Positions 46,321 through 55,166 are shown, numbered from the stretch's first letter. The stretch: DNA of 64,000 bases from Miltoncostaea sp963762825 (GCA_963762825.1 CAVXLZ010000001.1:310001-374000), one strand, 5' to 3'. Notes: generated from the sequence alone by a model not told the origin. A program made the numbers and translations.

Positions 46321-46433
46321 GCCGGCGAGACAACGTGGAGGTGGGTGATCGCGAAGCGGAGCCCCCCTCGGCCCCCGGAATGACGCCGGCGAGACAACGT
46401 GGAGGTGGGTGATCGCGAAGCGGAGCCCCCCTC
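46321..46433. repeat. Two perfect 49-bp direct repeats, third degenerate copy
   Basis: Identical 49-bp units occupy 46321-46369 and 46385-46433 (period 64). A diverged partial copy lies at about 46289-46320. The unit begins GCCGGCGAGACAACG and ends in a C-run. The 264-nt gap between the secreted protein and the convergent TSUP gene is filled by these repeats and hairpins. Confidence 0.85.
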
Positions 46434-46446
46434 TCCGGTCCGCGCC

Positions 46447-46548
46447 CCGGGCGAAGCCCGGAGGACCGGTATGCAAGTCGCCTCGGCCAGAGGCGATCTT
46501 GCCGCCCCGAGGGCCCCGCAAGTGGGCCCTCGGTGCGTTGAACGCACC
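46447..46548. terminator. Hairpin cluster between convergent genes
   Basis: A small stem lies at about 46447 (CCGGGC-GAA-GCCCGG). A perfect 10-bp stem CCGAGGGCCC/GGGCCCTCGG follows (46507-46516 with 46524-46533), directly followed by GTGCG-TTGAA-CGCAC. It is placed to stop both the secreted-protein and TSUP transcripts. Confidence 0.6.
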
Positions 46549-46553
46549 GGTGC

Positions 46554-47330
46554 TCACCGCACGAGCAGCCACACGGCGACGCCCACGCCGAGGAGGATCA
46601 CGGCGGCGCGCAGTTGGCGGTCGGGAAGGCGCCGGGCGAGTCGGGCGCCGATCGCTCCGCCCACGAGGGTCGCGGGGGCGAGCACGGCCACGGCGGCCCA
46701 GTCGACCGGAGCGACGAAGACCAGGGCGGGGACGGCGATCGCGTTGGCGATCAACACGAGGAAGCGGTTGAGGGCGTTGAGGCGCTGCAGCCGGTCTTTC
46801 ACCCCCACGGCGAGGATCGCCAGGAGCAGCACTCCCGCCGCGGCGCCGAAGTAGGAGGCGTATGCGGCGCCCGCGGCGACCGCGACGATGAGCGGGAGCG
46901 AGAGGCCGGTTCGCTCCTCCGTGCGGACCCGCAGCCGGGCTGCGAGCCGGGGCTGCGCCGCCAGGAGCGCGCAGGCTCCCAGGATGAGCCAGGGCACGAC
47001 CGCCTCGAAGGTGTCGTCGCCACCCAGCGCCAGCAGGCCGACGCCGGCAAGGGCACCGATCAGCGTGGGCACGAGCAGCGCCCGGATCCGCGGGCCCTGG
47101 CCCCGCAGATCGGGTCGATAGCCCTCCACGACCGAGAGGTAGCCGGGCATCTGGGCGACGGTGTTCGTGACGTTGGCGGTCAGCGGAGGAAGCCCGGTCG
47201 CGACGAGCACCGGGAAGGTGAGCAGCGAACCGCCCCCTGCGACGGCGTTGACCGCCCCCGCGACGACCCCGGCAAGCAGCAGGAGGGCGAGGTCGAGGTC
47301 GATCAGCCGTCTCCGAGCACGAGCGGCCAC
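46554..47330 (-). CDS. TSUP-family (TauE/SafE) membrane exporter
   Basis: A 258-residue membrane protein with about eight hydrophobic segments, of the TauE/SafE family that moves sulfite, sulfoacetate or other organosulfur anions. The N-terminal repeat has AGVVAGAVNAVAGGGSLLTF and the second half has LIVAVAAGAAYASYFGAAAG, matching the duplicated TSUP pattern. Its start overlaps the 71-residue membrane gene by 28 nt. Substrate unknown; the window also has a sulfur cluster at 57.8 kb but no direct link. Confidence 0.9.
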   Translation of the reverse strand: MAARARRRLIDLDLALLLLAGVVAGAVNAVAGGGSLLTFPVLVATGLPPLTANVTNTVAQMPGYLSVVEGYRPDLRGQGPRIRALLVPTLIGALAGVGLLALGGDDTFEAVVPWLILGACALLAAQPRLAARLRVRTEERTGLSLPLIVAVAAGAAYASYFGAAAGVLLLAILAVGVKDRLQRLNALNRFLVLIANAIAVPALVFVAPVDWAAVAVLAPATLVGGAIGARLARRLPDRQLRAAVILLGVGVAVWLLVR

Positions 47331-47518
47331 ACGATCAGGGCCACGATCAGGAACACGACGAGGCCCACCACGAGCATGGCGCGCCGGGCGGCGGTGACGG
47401 TCAGGCGCCCTCGGTTGGCCTCCCGATCGGCACGCACGTAGCCCCTCAGGTCGAGGCCCACCTTCAGCAGCGCCCCGGTAACGAGTACGCCCAGGCCGAT
47501 CAGGATGACCCAGTCCAT
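47303..47518 (-). CDS. Small two-helix membrane protein
   Basis: A 71-residue protein with two hydrophobic segments (WVILIGLGVLVTGALLKVGL and AMLVVGLVVFLIVALIVWPL) joined by a basic loop. TAGACG sits 7 nt before ATG 47518, so it may be leaderless, and it overlaps the TSUP gene. It might assist that exporter. Function unknown. Confidence 0.65.
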   Translation of the reverse strand: MDWVILIGLGVLVTGALLKVGLDLRGYVRADREANRGRLTVTAARRAMLVVGLVVFLIVALIVWPLVLGDG

Positions 47519-47528
47519 CGCCGTGCGT

Positions 47529-48995
47529 CTAGGTGGCGGGGCTCGCCAGGCGTTCGGCCACGGCGAGGATCAGGCGGACTCCGAAGCCGGTGCCCTTGCC
47601 GCCCACCATCCCGGTGCCGGCGATGTCCACGTGGCACCACGGCAGGCCGTCCGTGAACTCCCTCAGGAACTGGGCCGCGTAGACCGCTCCCGCCTGGCGC
47701 TTGTTGGCCGCGTTGGCGAGGTCGGCCACGCCGCTCTTGATGAGGGGGGCGTAGCGCTCGTGCAGGGGCATGGGCCAGGCGAGGTCGCCCGACGCGTCCG
47801 CCGCCTCGCGCACGAGCGCCGTCCACCCGTCGTCCGAGCCGAAGAGGCCGGCGTAGACCTCGCCGAGCGCGACGACGATCGCACCGGTGAGGGTGGCGAA
47901 GTCGAGCATCCGGGTCGCGCCCTCGCGCGCCGCGTACGTGAGCGCGTCGGCGAGGATCAGGCGTCCCTCGGCGTCGGTGTTGATGACCTCGATGGTGCGA
48001 CCATTCATGGCCGTCACGACGTCGCCCGGCTTGATGGCGGTGCCGCTCGGCATGTTCTCGGTGGCCGGGATCACGGCGATGAACTCCACGGGCAGCGCGA
48101 GGGAGGCGATGAGGGCGGCGCCCTCGAGGACCGCGGCGCCACCGCCCATGTCCATCTTCATCTCCTCCATGCCGCTCGAGGGCTTGATCGAGATGCCGCC
48201 GGTGTCGAAGGTGACCGCCTTGCCGACGAGACCGAGCACCTCCTTGGGGCGCGCGATCTCGGCAGGGCGATAGCGCAGGACGATCATCTTGGGCGGCTCC
48301 TGCGACCCCTGGGCGACTCCGAGCAGAGCGCCCGCGCCGAGCTTCTCGAGTCGGGCCCGGCCGAGCACCGTGCAGGAGAGCCCTGGGGTCGCCTCAGCGA
48401 GTTCCTTCGCGCGCTCCGCCAGCATGGTGGGCGTGAGGTGGTTGGCCGGGGTGTTGGACAGGTCGCGCGCGCCGTTCACGGCCTCGACGATGCGATCGGC
48501 GCGCCGCACATCGGCGGTGCGCACCGCTGCCGAGTGCACCGCCAGGCGCCCCGGGGTCGCGGTGCGCGAGCCGTTCACGGTCTGGAAGCGCTCGAAGCGG
48601 TAGGCACCGGTCCCGAAGCCCTCGATGAACGCGCCGACCTCGACGGCCGTCGCCTCGGCCGGGGGGACGAGCGCCACCGAGCGGGTCGAGACCTGGCCGG
48701 CGATCCCGGCCGCCGCCGCGCCGCCGCCCCGCCAGTCCTCGGCCGATCCCTCGCCCACGCCCACCACGACCACACGCTTGGCGGCGAGGCGCCCGCCGGA
48801 GTGGAAGCGTGTCGCCGACCCCGTCGCCCCGTCGATCTCACCGTCCTTGACCGCAGCGGTCACGAGGCCCCCCAGCGCCGCATCGACCTCGGCCGCCGGA
48901 CCGGACAGGCGCTTGGCCGGTGCCGGGACGGCGACGACCAGCAGATCGGCCTTCGCGGAGGCGACGTCTGCCGATTTCCTCACGGTGCTGCGCAT
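47529..48995 (-). CDS. pepA: Leucyl aminopeptidase PepA (M17)
   Basis: A 488-residue cytosolic two-metal aminopeptidase that removes N-terminal residues from peptides. ATG 48995 follows GGAGG. The N-terminal macro-like domain is variable. The catalytic domain has GKAVTFDTGGISIKPSSGME, MDMGGGAAVLEG and the signature NTDAEGRLILADAL, with metal ligands and the bicarbonate-binding Arg. The C-terminus is complete. Divergent from the mutase subunit gene. Confidence 0.96.
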   Translation of the reverse strand: MRSTVRKSADVASAKADLLVVAVPAPAKRLSGPAAEVDAALGGLVTAAVKDGEIDGATGSATRFHSGGRLAAKRVVVVGVGEGSAEDWRGGGAAAAGIAGQVSTRSVALVPPAEATAVEVGAFIEGFGTGAYRFERFQTVNGSRTATPGRLAVHSAAVRTADVRRADRIVEAVNGARDLSNTPANHLTPTMLAERAKELAEATPGLSCTVLGRARLEKLGAGALLGVAQGSQEPPKMIVLRYRPAEIARPKEVLGLVGKAVTFDTGGISIKPSSGMEEMKMDMGGGAAVLEGAALIASLALPVEFIAVIPATENMPSGTAIKPGDVVTAMNGRTIEVINTDAEGRLILADALTYAAREGATRMLDFATLTGAIVVALGEVYAGLFGSDDGWTALVREAADASGDLAWPMPLHERYAPLIKSGVADLANAANKRQAGAVYAAQFLREFTDGLPWCHVDIAGTGMVGGKGTGFGVRLILAVAERLASPAT

Positions 48996-49066
48996 CGCAT
49001 CCTCCAGCGGGCTCGGGAACGTGCGGAACAATACGCACGAGCGGCGTCCTGCCCGCGCCGCTGTGG

Positions 49067-49072
49067 GATACT
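49067..49072 (+). promoter_or_regulatory. Candidate -10 box (GATACT) for mutase subunit operon
   Basis: GATACT lies in the 111-nt divergent region. The leader contains GGAGG about 11 nt before GTG 49107. No clear -35 element. Confidence 0.35.
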
Positions 49073-49106
49073 CGCCCCCTCCCGACCCCCGGAGGAATCG
49101 ACTCCC

Positions 49107-49505
49107 GTGGACCGACCGATCCGCGTCGTCATCGCCAAGCCCGGCCTCGATGGGCACGACCGGGGTGCCAAGATCATCGCCCGCAGCCTTCGCGACGCCG
49201 GCATGGAGATCATCTACACGGGCCTCCACCAGACCCCCGAGCAGATCGCAGCGACGGTCGTGCAGGAGGACGCCGACGCGGTCGGGCTCTCGATCCTCTC
49301 GGGCGCGCACATGACCCTCGTGCCGCGGGTCGTCGACCTGCTGCGCGCCGAGGGCGCCGGAGACGTCCTGGTGATGGTGGGCGGGACGATCCCCCGCGAC
49401 GACATCCCCGCCCTCAAGGAGCTGGGAGTGGCGGAGGTGTTCACCCCGGGAGCACCGATCCAGGGGATGATCGACTTCATCACCGCGTCCGTCCGGGTCG
49501 GCTGA
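49107..49505 (+). CDS. Methylmalonyl-CoA mutase B12-binding subunit
   Basis: A 132-residue stand-alone cobalamin-binding domain. It carries KPGLDGHDRGAK, the DxHxxG motif in which His17 ligates cobalt, then LSILSGAHM (SxL) and VGGTIPRDDI (GG), as in the small or C-terminal part of methylmalonyl-CoA mutase. It must pair with a separate large subunit not present here. Interconverts succinyl-CoA and methylmalonyl-CoA. It is followed after 6 nt by enoyl-CoA hydratase. Confidence 0.93.
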   Translation: MDRPIRVVIAKPGLDGHDRGAKIIARSLRDAGMEIIYTGLHQTPEQIAATVVQEDADAVGLSILSGAHMTLVPRVVDLLRAEGAGDVLVMVGGTIPRDDIPALKELGVAEVFTPGAPIQGMIDFITASVRVG

Positions 49506-49511
49506 GCGGCC

Positions 49512-50285
49512 ATGTCGGTCGACCTCGAGCGCCGCGGGCGGGTGGCGATCCTCACGCTGAACCGCCCCGACGCGCTCAACGCCCTGTCGGTCGAGATGCT
49601 GGACGATCTCGACGGCCACCTCAACCTGCTCGAGAACGATCCGGAGATCCGCGCGCTGGTGCTGACGGGCGCCGGCGACCGGGCGTTCACCGCCGGAGCC
49701 GACATCAACCACATGCGCGAGGCGACCCCCCTCGAAGCGCGGGAGTACGCCCGGCGCGGCCACGCGGTCACCAACCGGCTGGAGTCCTTCCCGAAGCCGG
49801 TGATCGCGGCGGTCAACGGCTATGCGCTCGGCGGGGGGTGCGAGCTGGCGCTCGCCTGTGACATCCGCCTGGCCTCCGAACGGGCCCACTTCGGGCTGCC
49901 CGAGGTGAACCTCGGGATCCTCCCCGGCTGGGGCGGGACGCAGCGGATGGCGCGGGCCACCTCCCCCGGCTTCGCCAAGGAGCTGATCTTCACCGGCCGG
50001 CGCGTGGACGCCGCCGAGGCGCGGTCGGCCGGCCTGGCGAACCACGTCTACCCGCACGGTGAGCTGATGGGCAGGGCCGTCGCGCTCGCCGAGGAGATCG
50101 CGGCCAAACCGCCGTGGGCGATCGCCGCGGCCAAGGAGGTGGTCAACCTCGCGCTCGAGGGAGACCTGCAGGGCCACCTCGCCCGCGAGCTCGACGCCTT
50201 CGCACTGGCCTTCACCACCGAGGACCAGCGCGAGGGGATGGCTGCCTTTTTCGAGAAGCGCGCGCCCGAGTTCCGCGGGCGCTGA
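49512..50285 (+). CDS. Enoyl-CoA hydratase/isomerase
   Basis: A 257-residue crotonase-fold enzyme that hydrates trans-2-enoyl-CoA in fatty-acid breakdown. The oxyanion hole is formed around AFTAGADIN and NGYALGGGCELALACD. The catalytic Glu positions are seen in FGLPEVNLGILPGWGGTQR. Normal length. It lies 6 nt after the mutase subunit and upstream of EtfBA, fitting an acyl-CoA oxidation set. Confidence 0.94.
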   Translation: MSVDLERRGRVAILTLNRPDALNALSVEMLDDLDGHLNLLENDPEIRALVLTGAGDRAFTAGADINHMREATPLEAREYARRGHAVTNRLESFPKPVIAAVNGYALGGGCELALACDIRLASERAHFGLPEVNLGILPGWGGTQRMARATSPGFAKELIFTGRRVDAAEARSAGLANHVYPHGELMGRAVALAEEIAAKPPWAIAAAKEVVNLALEGDLQGHLARELDAFALAFTTEDQREGMAAFFEKRAPEFRGR

Positions 50286-50382
50286 CCGGTGCGGCGCGTG
50301 CGCGCATGCCCCACCCGCGGGGATGCCGACGCGTTAGAGTCACCGGCGGAGAAACCGTTGCAAACGTCGGCAGGGGGGCTGA

Positions 50383-51162
50383 ATGAAGATCGCGGTCTGT
50401 GTCAAAGAGGTGCCGGATCCCGGCCCCAATCGACGGATCGACCCGGGCACCCTGCGGATGGACCGCTCGGGTGACCGCTCGCTGAACGTGTACGACCTCA
50501 ACGCCGTCGAGGAGGCGTTGCGGCTGAAGGAGGCCACCGGGGACGGGGAGGTGGTGCTCGTCTCGATGGGAGCGAGCAAGGCGCTCGACTCGATCCGCAA
50601 GGGGCTGGCCATGGGCGCCGACCGCGCCGTGCTGGTCTCGGACGAGGCCGCTGCTGGCTCCGACCTCGTGGCGACCAGCGTCGTGCTGGCCGCCGCCCTC
50701 GCCGCCGAGTCGCCCGACCTGGTGCTCTTCGGCCAGCAGGCGTCCGACGCCGATGGCGCCGTCCTGTGGGCCGCCGTGGCCGACCGTCTCAAGATGCCCG
50801 TGGTCTCGCAGATCTCCGAGCTCGAGCTCGCCGACGGCGCGGTCACCGCCAAGCGGCAAACCGAGTTCGGCTACGACCGCATCCGGGCCACGCTGCCGGC
50901 CGTGCTCGCGGTGGCCGACTCCCTCAACGAGCCGCGCTACCCCTCGCTCAAGGGCATCATGGGTGCCAAGAAGAAGCCGCAGGAGGTCAGGTCGCTCGCC
51001 GACGTCGGCGTGGAAGCCGGTCGCGCCGGCGAGTCCGGCTCGCGCACCACCGTCATCTCGCTCAGCCCGCCCGAGGGGCGCGGGGACAACCTGAAGATCG
51101 AGGACGACGGCACCGGCGCGCAGAAGATCTTCGATTTCCTCCTCGAAAGGAAGCTGGTATGA
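50383..51162 (+). CDS. etfB: Electron transfer flavoprotein beta subunit
   Basis: A 259-residue EtfB/FixA that holds AMP and, with EtfA, carries electrons from acyl-CoA dehydrogenases to the quinone pool. It has MKIAVCVKEVPDPG at the start, EEALRLKE, DLVLFGQQASDADG and the recognition-loop region KRQTEFGYDRIRATLPAVL. ATG 50383 follows AGGGGGG. It overlaps etfA (ATGA). TAGAGT at 50335 may be its -10 box. Confidence 0.96.
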   Translation: MKIAVCVKEVPDPGPNRRIDPGTLRMDRSGDRSLNVYDLNAVEEALRLKEATGDGEVVLVSMGASKALDSIRKGLAMGADRAVLVSDEAAAGSDLVATSVVLAAALAAESPDLVLFGQQASDADGAVLWAAVADRLKMPVVSQISELELADGAVTAKRQTEFGYDRIRATLPAVLAVADSLNEPRYPSLKGIMGAKKKPQEVRSLADVGVEAGRAGESGSRTTVISLSPPEGRGDNLKIEDDGTGAQKIFDFLLERKLV

Positions 51163-52121
51163 GCACCCTCGTCTTCCTGGAGCACCACGGCACGTCGATT
51201 CAGAAGGGCTCTCTCGGGGTGCTCTCCAAGGCCGTCTCGCTGGACCCCGACACCGCCGCCGTGCTCGTCGGCTCCGGCGTCGGCCCGCTGGCCGCCCAGG
51301 CCGGACGCCACGGCGCGAAGCGCGTGTTCGTGGCCGACAGCGAGTCGCTCGAGGCGCCGCTGCCCCAGCCCCGGGTGGACGTCATCAGCCGTCTCGTGAA
51401 GGACCAGGGCTTCGGCACCGTCCTCTTCGCCGCCTCGGTGCTCGCGACCGACGTGGCGGGCGGGGTCTCCGCGCGCCTCGATGCCGGTCTCAACTGGGAC
51501 CTGAGCGATCTGGTCCAGGAGAACGGGAGCCTCGTCGGCAAGCGCTCGGCGCTCGGCGACACCATCCGCGCCGACGTCGGTTGGTCCTCCGAGCCGCGGC
51601 TCGGCCTGGTGCGGGCGGGCTCGTTCGACCCCGTCGAGACCGGTGGCGATGCCGGCGTCGAGGAGATCTCGGCCGATGTCGAGGACTTCTCGGCCCGTGC
51701 GGTCATGGTCGACCAGGCGCACGAGGAGCAGACCGGGCCCTCGATCGAGGACGCCGAGATCCTGGTCACCGGCGGACGCGGCCTCGGTTCCCCCGAGGGG
51801 TTCTCCCTGATGGAGGATCTCGCGAGCGCCCTCGGCGGCGCCGTGGCATCGACGCGCGCCGTGGTCGACTCCGGGTGGTACCCCTACCCGACCCAGGTCG
51901 GGCAGACCGGCAAGGTCGTGTCCCCGAAGCTCTACATCGGCTGCGGCGTCTCGGGGGCGATCCAGCACAAGGTCGGTATGCAGACCTCGCAGGTGATCAT
52001 CTCGATCAACAAGGACCCCAACGCCCCGATCTTCGACTTCAGCGATCTGGGCGTGGTCGGCGACCTGCAGACGATCGTCCCGCAGCTCACGGCCCTGGTG
52101 AAGGAGCGCAAGGGCTCGTAG
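51159..52121 (+). CDS. etfA: Electron transfer flavoprotein alpha subunit
   Basis: A 320-residue EtfA/FixB. The N-terminal domain (TLVFLEHHGTSIQKGSLG) contacts EtfB. The C-terminal FAD-binding domain has GGRGLGSPEGF, YPYPTQVGQTGKVVSPKLYI, GVSGAIQHKVGMQ and INKDPNAPIFDFSDLGVVGD, the last region binding FAD. Complete. The operon ends at the strong hairpin at 52131. Confidence 0.97.
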   Translation: MSTLVFLEHHGTSIQKGSLGVLSKAVSLDPDTAAVLVGSGVGPLAAQAGRHGAKRVFVADSESLEAPLPQPRVDVISRLVKDQGFGTVLFAASVLATDVAGGVSARLDAGLNWDLSDLVQENGSLVGKRSALGDTIRADVGWSSEPRLGLVRAGSFDPVETGGDAGVEEISADVEDFSARAVMVDQAHEEQTGPSIEDAEILVTGGRGLGSPEGFSLMEDLASALGGAVASTRAVVDSGWYPYPTQVGQTGKVVSPKLYIGCGVSGAIQHKVGMQTSQVIISINKDPNAPIFDFSDLGVVGDLQTIVPQLTALVKERKGS

Positions 52122-52130
52122 TCACCGAGA

Positions 52131-52156
52131 CGGGCCGGGGCCTCGGCCCCGGCCCG
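52131..52156 (+). terminator. Strong terminator hairpin after etfA
   Basis: CGGGCCGGGGCC (52131-52142) and GGCCCCGGCCCG (52145-52156) are perfect complements with almost no loop, so effectively a 10-bp stem with a 6-nt loop. CTTGCG follows. Confidence 0.75.
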
Positions 52157-52170
52157 CTTGCGCTGTCGTC

Positions 52171-52176
52171 TAAGCT
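52171..52176 (+). promoter_or_regulatory. Candidate -10 box (TAAGCT) for rpmE
   Basis: TAAGCT lies just after the etf terminator and about 57 nt before the rpmE start, which is preceded by GAGGT. Confidence 0.35.
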
Positions 52177-52232
52177 GAGTTCCTGTGATGTGGTCGCCGT
52201 CCCGGCGGCCGTCGATTCGAGGCGAGGTCACC

Positions 52233-52448
52233 ATGAAGGCGGACATCCACCCCAGCTACGTCACGTCGCACGTCCGCTGCTCGTGTGGCAACGAGTTCGA
52301 GACGCGCTCCAACAAGCCGGAGATCAGGGTCGAGGTGTGCAGCAACTGCCACCCCTTCTACACCGGCAAGCAGAAGCTGATCGACACCGGCGGCCGCGTG
52401 GAGCGCTTCCAGCGCAAGCTGGCCCAGAGCCAGCGCCCCGGGGCGTAG
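52233..52448 (+). CDS. rpmE: 50S ribosomal protein L31, zinc form
   Basis: A 71-residue L31 protein starting MKADIHPSYV. It has the zinc ligands Cys16, Cys18, Cys36 and Cys39 (CSCG and CSNC), so it is the C+ type that can be replaced under zinc limitation in other bacteria. FYTGKQKLIDTGGRVERFQ is conserved. An upstream frame extension to 52185 has no family support. It is followed after 43 nt by prfA, a common arrangement. Confidence 0.97.
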   Translation: MKADIHPSYVTSHVRCSCGNEFETRSNKPEIRVEVCSNCHPFYTGKQKLIDTGGRVERFQRKLAQSQRPGA

Positions 52449-52491
52449 GAACGCGACGGGCCGCCCCGGCCCACCGGCGAGCGGTGTCCGC

Positions 52492-53574
52492 GTGAGCACG
52501 GGCGCGCAATCGCTGGTGGATCAGATCCTGCGGACGCGCGAGGAACTCTCGGAGGCGCTCGCCGATCCGGAGCTCAGCGCGGATCGGGCGCGCTATGCCG
52601 ACGTCAACCGGCGGTGGTCCCATCTGTCCGAGGCCTTCGAGGTCGCCGATCGTTGGCTGGACGCCTCGGGCAGGGCGGCCGAGGCGCGCGAGCTCCTCGC
52701 CGAGGGCGACGACGAGGACATCCGCACGCTGCTGGACGAGGCCGCCGGAGAGATCGCCGACCTGGAGCCGCGCCTGCGCGAGGCCCTCATCGAGCCCGAT
52801 CCGGACGACGACCGCGACACGCTCGTGGAGATCCGCGCGGCCGCGGGCGGCGAGGAGGCGGCGCTCTTCGCCCGCGATCTGCTCGACGTCTACACCCGCT
52901 ACGCCGAATCGCGCGGCCTCAGGGTGGAGCTGATGTCGGCCGTCGATGCCGATGCGGGCGGCCTGCGGGAGGCCACGATGGCGGTCAAGGGCGGCGGGGC
53001 GTTCGCCGTGTTCAAGCACGAGGCCGGGGTGCACCGCGTCCAGCGCGTTCCCGCCACTGAGAGCCAGGGCCGCATCCACACCTCCACCGCCACGGTCGCG
53101 GTGCTGCCGGAGGTCGAGGACGTCGATGTGACCATCGATCGCAACGACGTGAAGCGCGACGTCTACCGCTCGAGCGGCCCCGGCGGCCAGAGCGTCAACA
53201 CCACCGACTCCGCGGTGCGGCTCACGCACCTGCCGACGGGGATCGTCGTGTCGATGCAGGACGAGAAGAGCCAGCTCCAGAACTTCGAGCGCGCCATGCG
53301 CGTGTTGCGCGCGCGCCTCTACGAGCGCGCCCGCGAGGAGCGCGCGCGCGAGATGTCGAGCGCGCGCAAGTCCTCCATCGGCTCGGGCGATCGCTCGGAG
53401 AAGGTGCGCACCTACAACTACCCCCAGAACCGGGTCACCGACCACCGCGTCGGGGTCACCGTGCCGCTGCGCGAGCAGGTTCTGGCCGGCAATCTCGCCG
53501 GCCTCACCGACGCCCTCTCCGCGCAGGAGCGCCAGCAACGGCTCGAAGAGCAGTCCGACGACGGGGTCGCCTAG
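52492..53574 (+). CDS. prfA: Peptide chain release factor 1
   Basis: A 360-residue RF1 that recognises UAA and UAG and triggers peptidyl-tRNA hydrolysis. The codon-recognition PxT motif is PAT in RVPATESQGRIHTSTATV. The catalytic GGQ is in SSGPGGQSVNTTDSAVRLTH. The C-terminal part (SEKVRTYNYPQNRVTDHRVG) is conserved. GTG start. The GGQ methyltransferase prmC lies two genes downstream. Confidence 0.97.
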   Translation: MSTGAQSLVDQILRTREELSEALADPELSADRARYADVNRRWSHLSEAFEVADRWLDASGRAAEARELLAEGDDEDIRTLLDEAAGEIADLEPRLREALIEPDPDDDRDTLVEIRAAAGGEEAALFARDLLDVYTRYAESRGLRVELMSAVDADAGGLREATMAVKGGGAFAVFKHEAGVHRVQRVPATESQGRIHTSTATVAVLPEVEDVDVTIDRNDVKRDVYRSSGPGGQSVNTTDSAVRLTHLPTGIVVSMQDEKSQLQNFERAMRVLRARLYERAREERAREMSSARKSSIGSGDRSEKVRTYNYPQNRVTDHRVGVTVPLREQVLAGNLAGLTDALSAQERQQRLEEQSDDGVA

Positions 53575-53647
53575 TGCGCGGGGACATATACCCGGTTCCG
53601 CCGCGCTCTGCGCCGGCCCTCGGCCGCCGTCACCGGACACGGCGCCG

Positions 53648-54304
53648 GTGACCCTCAACCCGGATCTCCTGCGCATCGAATTCCTCGGCGTCACGCTGCG
53701 CCACGACGAGGTCGACCTGCCGCGCGAGGATCTGGCGCTCTTCTTCGCCGCGGTGGGCTCCCGCTACGGCCTCACCCGGTTCGAGTTCCACCAGGACGTC
53801 GGTGCCACGCTGTCGGGGCCCGACGGTGCCGAGTGCGCCCTGCGACCGGCGCAGATCGCCTCGTGCGGGGTCACCCGGATGGGCTACCGGGAGGGCATCG
53901 AGCGCGTCGTCGGCCTGGTGGGCGAGGCGGCCGAGCGCTACGGCATCGGCGAGATGTGGATCGAGGACATCACCCTCGTGGCGATATGGGACGTCCAGGA
54001 CCCCGATGAGGCGCGCGAGTTGCTCGTGGACGACATCCTGCGCGTCAACGACGATCGCCTCGACCTGCTCGGGGGAGACGATGTGTCGCTGGGCCTGCGC
54101 ATCTGGCGGCGCGCAGGCGAATCATCGCTCGAGTGCGCCGTCGAGCCCATGCACGCGGAGCCCTCGAAGCTCTACCTGCGGCTGATGCAGACCAAGGGTG
54201 ATGTGATCGCCGACAGCGCTGCGCTGCGCGAGGCGACCGATGCGTTGCACGCGTTCCTCGTCGGTCCGCTGAGCGCCTTCATGATGGCCCGGGCACGGCA
54301 CTGA
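53648..54304 (+). CDS. Hypothetical protein in the prfA-prmC cluster
   Basis: A 218-residue soluble alpha/beta protein starting with GTG. It alternates strands and helices (LLRIEFLGVTLRHDEVDL, GYREGIERVVGLVGEAAERY, EMWIEDITLVAIWDVQDPD) without a catalytic motif I recognise. It is located between prfA and prmC on the same strand. Its balanced composition supports a real gene; a translation link is only guilt by association. Confidence 0.7.
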   Translation: MTLNPDLLRIEFLGVTLRHDEVDLPREDLALFFAAVGSRYGLTRFEFHQDVGATLSGPDGAECALRPAQIASCGVTRMGYREGIERVVGLVGEAAERYGIGEMWIEDITLVAIWDVQDPDEARELLVDDILRVNDDRLDLLGGDDVSLGLRIWRRAGESSLECAVEPMHAEPSKLYLRLMQTKGDVIADSAALREATDALHAFLVGPLSAFMMARARH

Positions 54305-54320
54305 TCGACGCCGGCACCCG

Positions 54321-55166
54321 GTGATCGAGGCCCTCACCATCGGCGAGATCCTGCGCCGAAGCACCGCCTACCTGAGGGAGAAGGGCTCGTCCTCGCCCCG
54401 GCTCGACGCCGAGCTGCTGCTGGCCCACTCGCTCGGGCTGGAGCGGCTGGGGCTCTATACCGACTCGGAGCGGCCGCTCACCCCGCCCGAGCTCGCGCGC
54501 GCCCGTGAGCTGGTCGGTCGCCGGGCGCGCCGCGAGCCGGTGGCCTATCTGCTTGGCGAGAGGTCGTTTCGGCGATTGTTACTGGGAGTGGGCCCGGAGG
54601 TGCTGGTGCCCCGCCCGGAGACCGAGACCCTCGTGGAATGGGCTCTGGAGGTCGCACCCGCGGCGGGCACCGTCCTCGACTGGGGTACGGGCAGCGGCGC
54701 GGTGGCCCTTGCGATCGCCGACGAGGCCCCGGGCCTGCGGGTGGTCGCCCTCGACCGCTCGCAGACCGCACTCGCGCGGGCCCGCGACAACGCCGCACGC
54801 AGCCCCGGCGCCCAGGTCGAGTGGCTCCACTCGGATGGGTTCGCCGCGGTCGCCGGGCGGCGCTTCGACGTCATCGCCGCCAACCCGCCCTATCTCTCTG
54901 TTCAGGACCTCGCCGACGCCCCGCCCGAGCTTCGCTTCGAGCCCGAGGAGGCCCTCGTCTCGGGTCCCGGCGGCCTCGAGGCGGTCGAGCGCATCGCGCG
55001 CGAGGCCCCGGACCACCTCGCGGCGGGTGGGTGGGTGCTGATCGAGGTGGGCGATCGCCAGGCCTCGGCGGCCGCGCAGTTGCTCTCGGCTGCCGGCCTC
55101 GCCGGGGTGGGGCACCGCGAGGATCTCGCCGGCGTCGCCCGCGTGGTGGGCGGGCGCCGGGCGTGA
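54321..55166 (+). CDS. prmC: Release factor glutamine methyltransferase PrmC
   Basis: A 281-residue SAM-dependent enzyme that methylates the Gln of the GGQ motif in release factors. A helical N-terminal domain precedes the methyltransferase fold. The fold has VLDWGTGSGAVALAIA (SAM site), VVALDRSQTALARARDN and the catalytic NPPYLS. Its GTGA overlap with the following gene and position behind prfA match the common prfA-prmC-tsaC order. Confidence 0.96.
   Translation: MIEALTIGEILRRSTAYLREKGSSSPRLDAELLLAHSLGLERLGLYTDSERPLTPPELARARELVGRRARREPVAYLLGERSFRRLLLGVGPEVLVPRPETETLVEWALEVAPAAGTVLDWGTGSGAVALAIADEAPGLRVVALDRSQTALARARDNAARSPGAQVEWLHSDGFAAVAGRRFDVIAANPPYLSVQDLADAPPELRFEPEEALVSGPGGLEAVERIAREAPDHLAAGGWVLIEVGDRQASAAAQLLSAAGLAGVGHREDLAGVARVVGGRRA

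Noticed and set aside
46321..46433. CRISPR-like repeats
   Set aside because: Two copies only, a 15-nt spacer and no cas genes.
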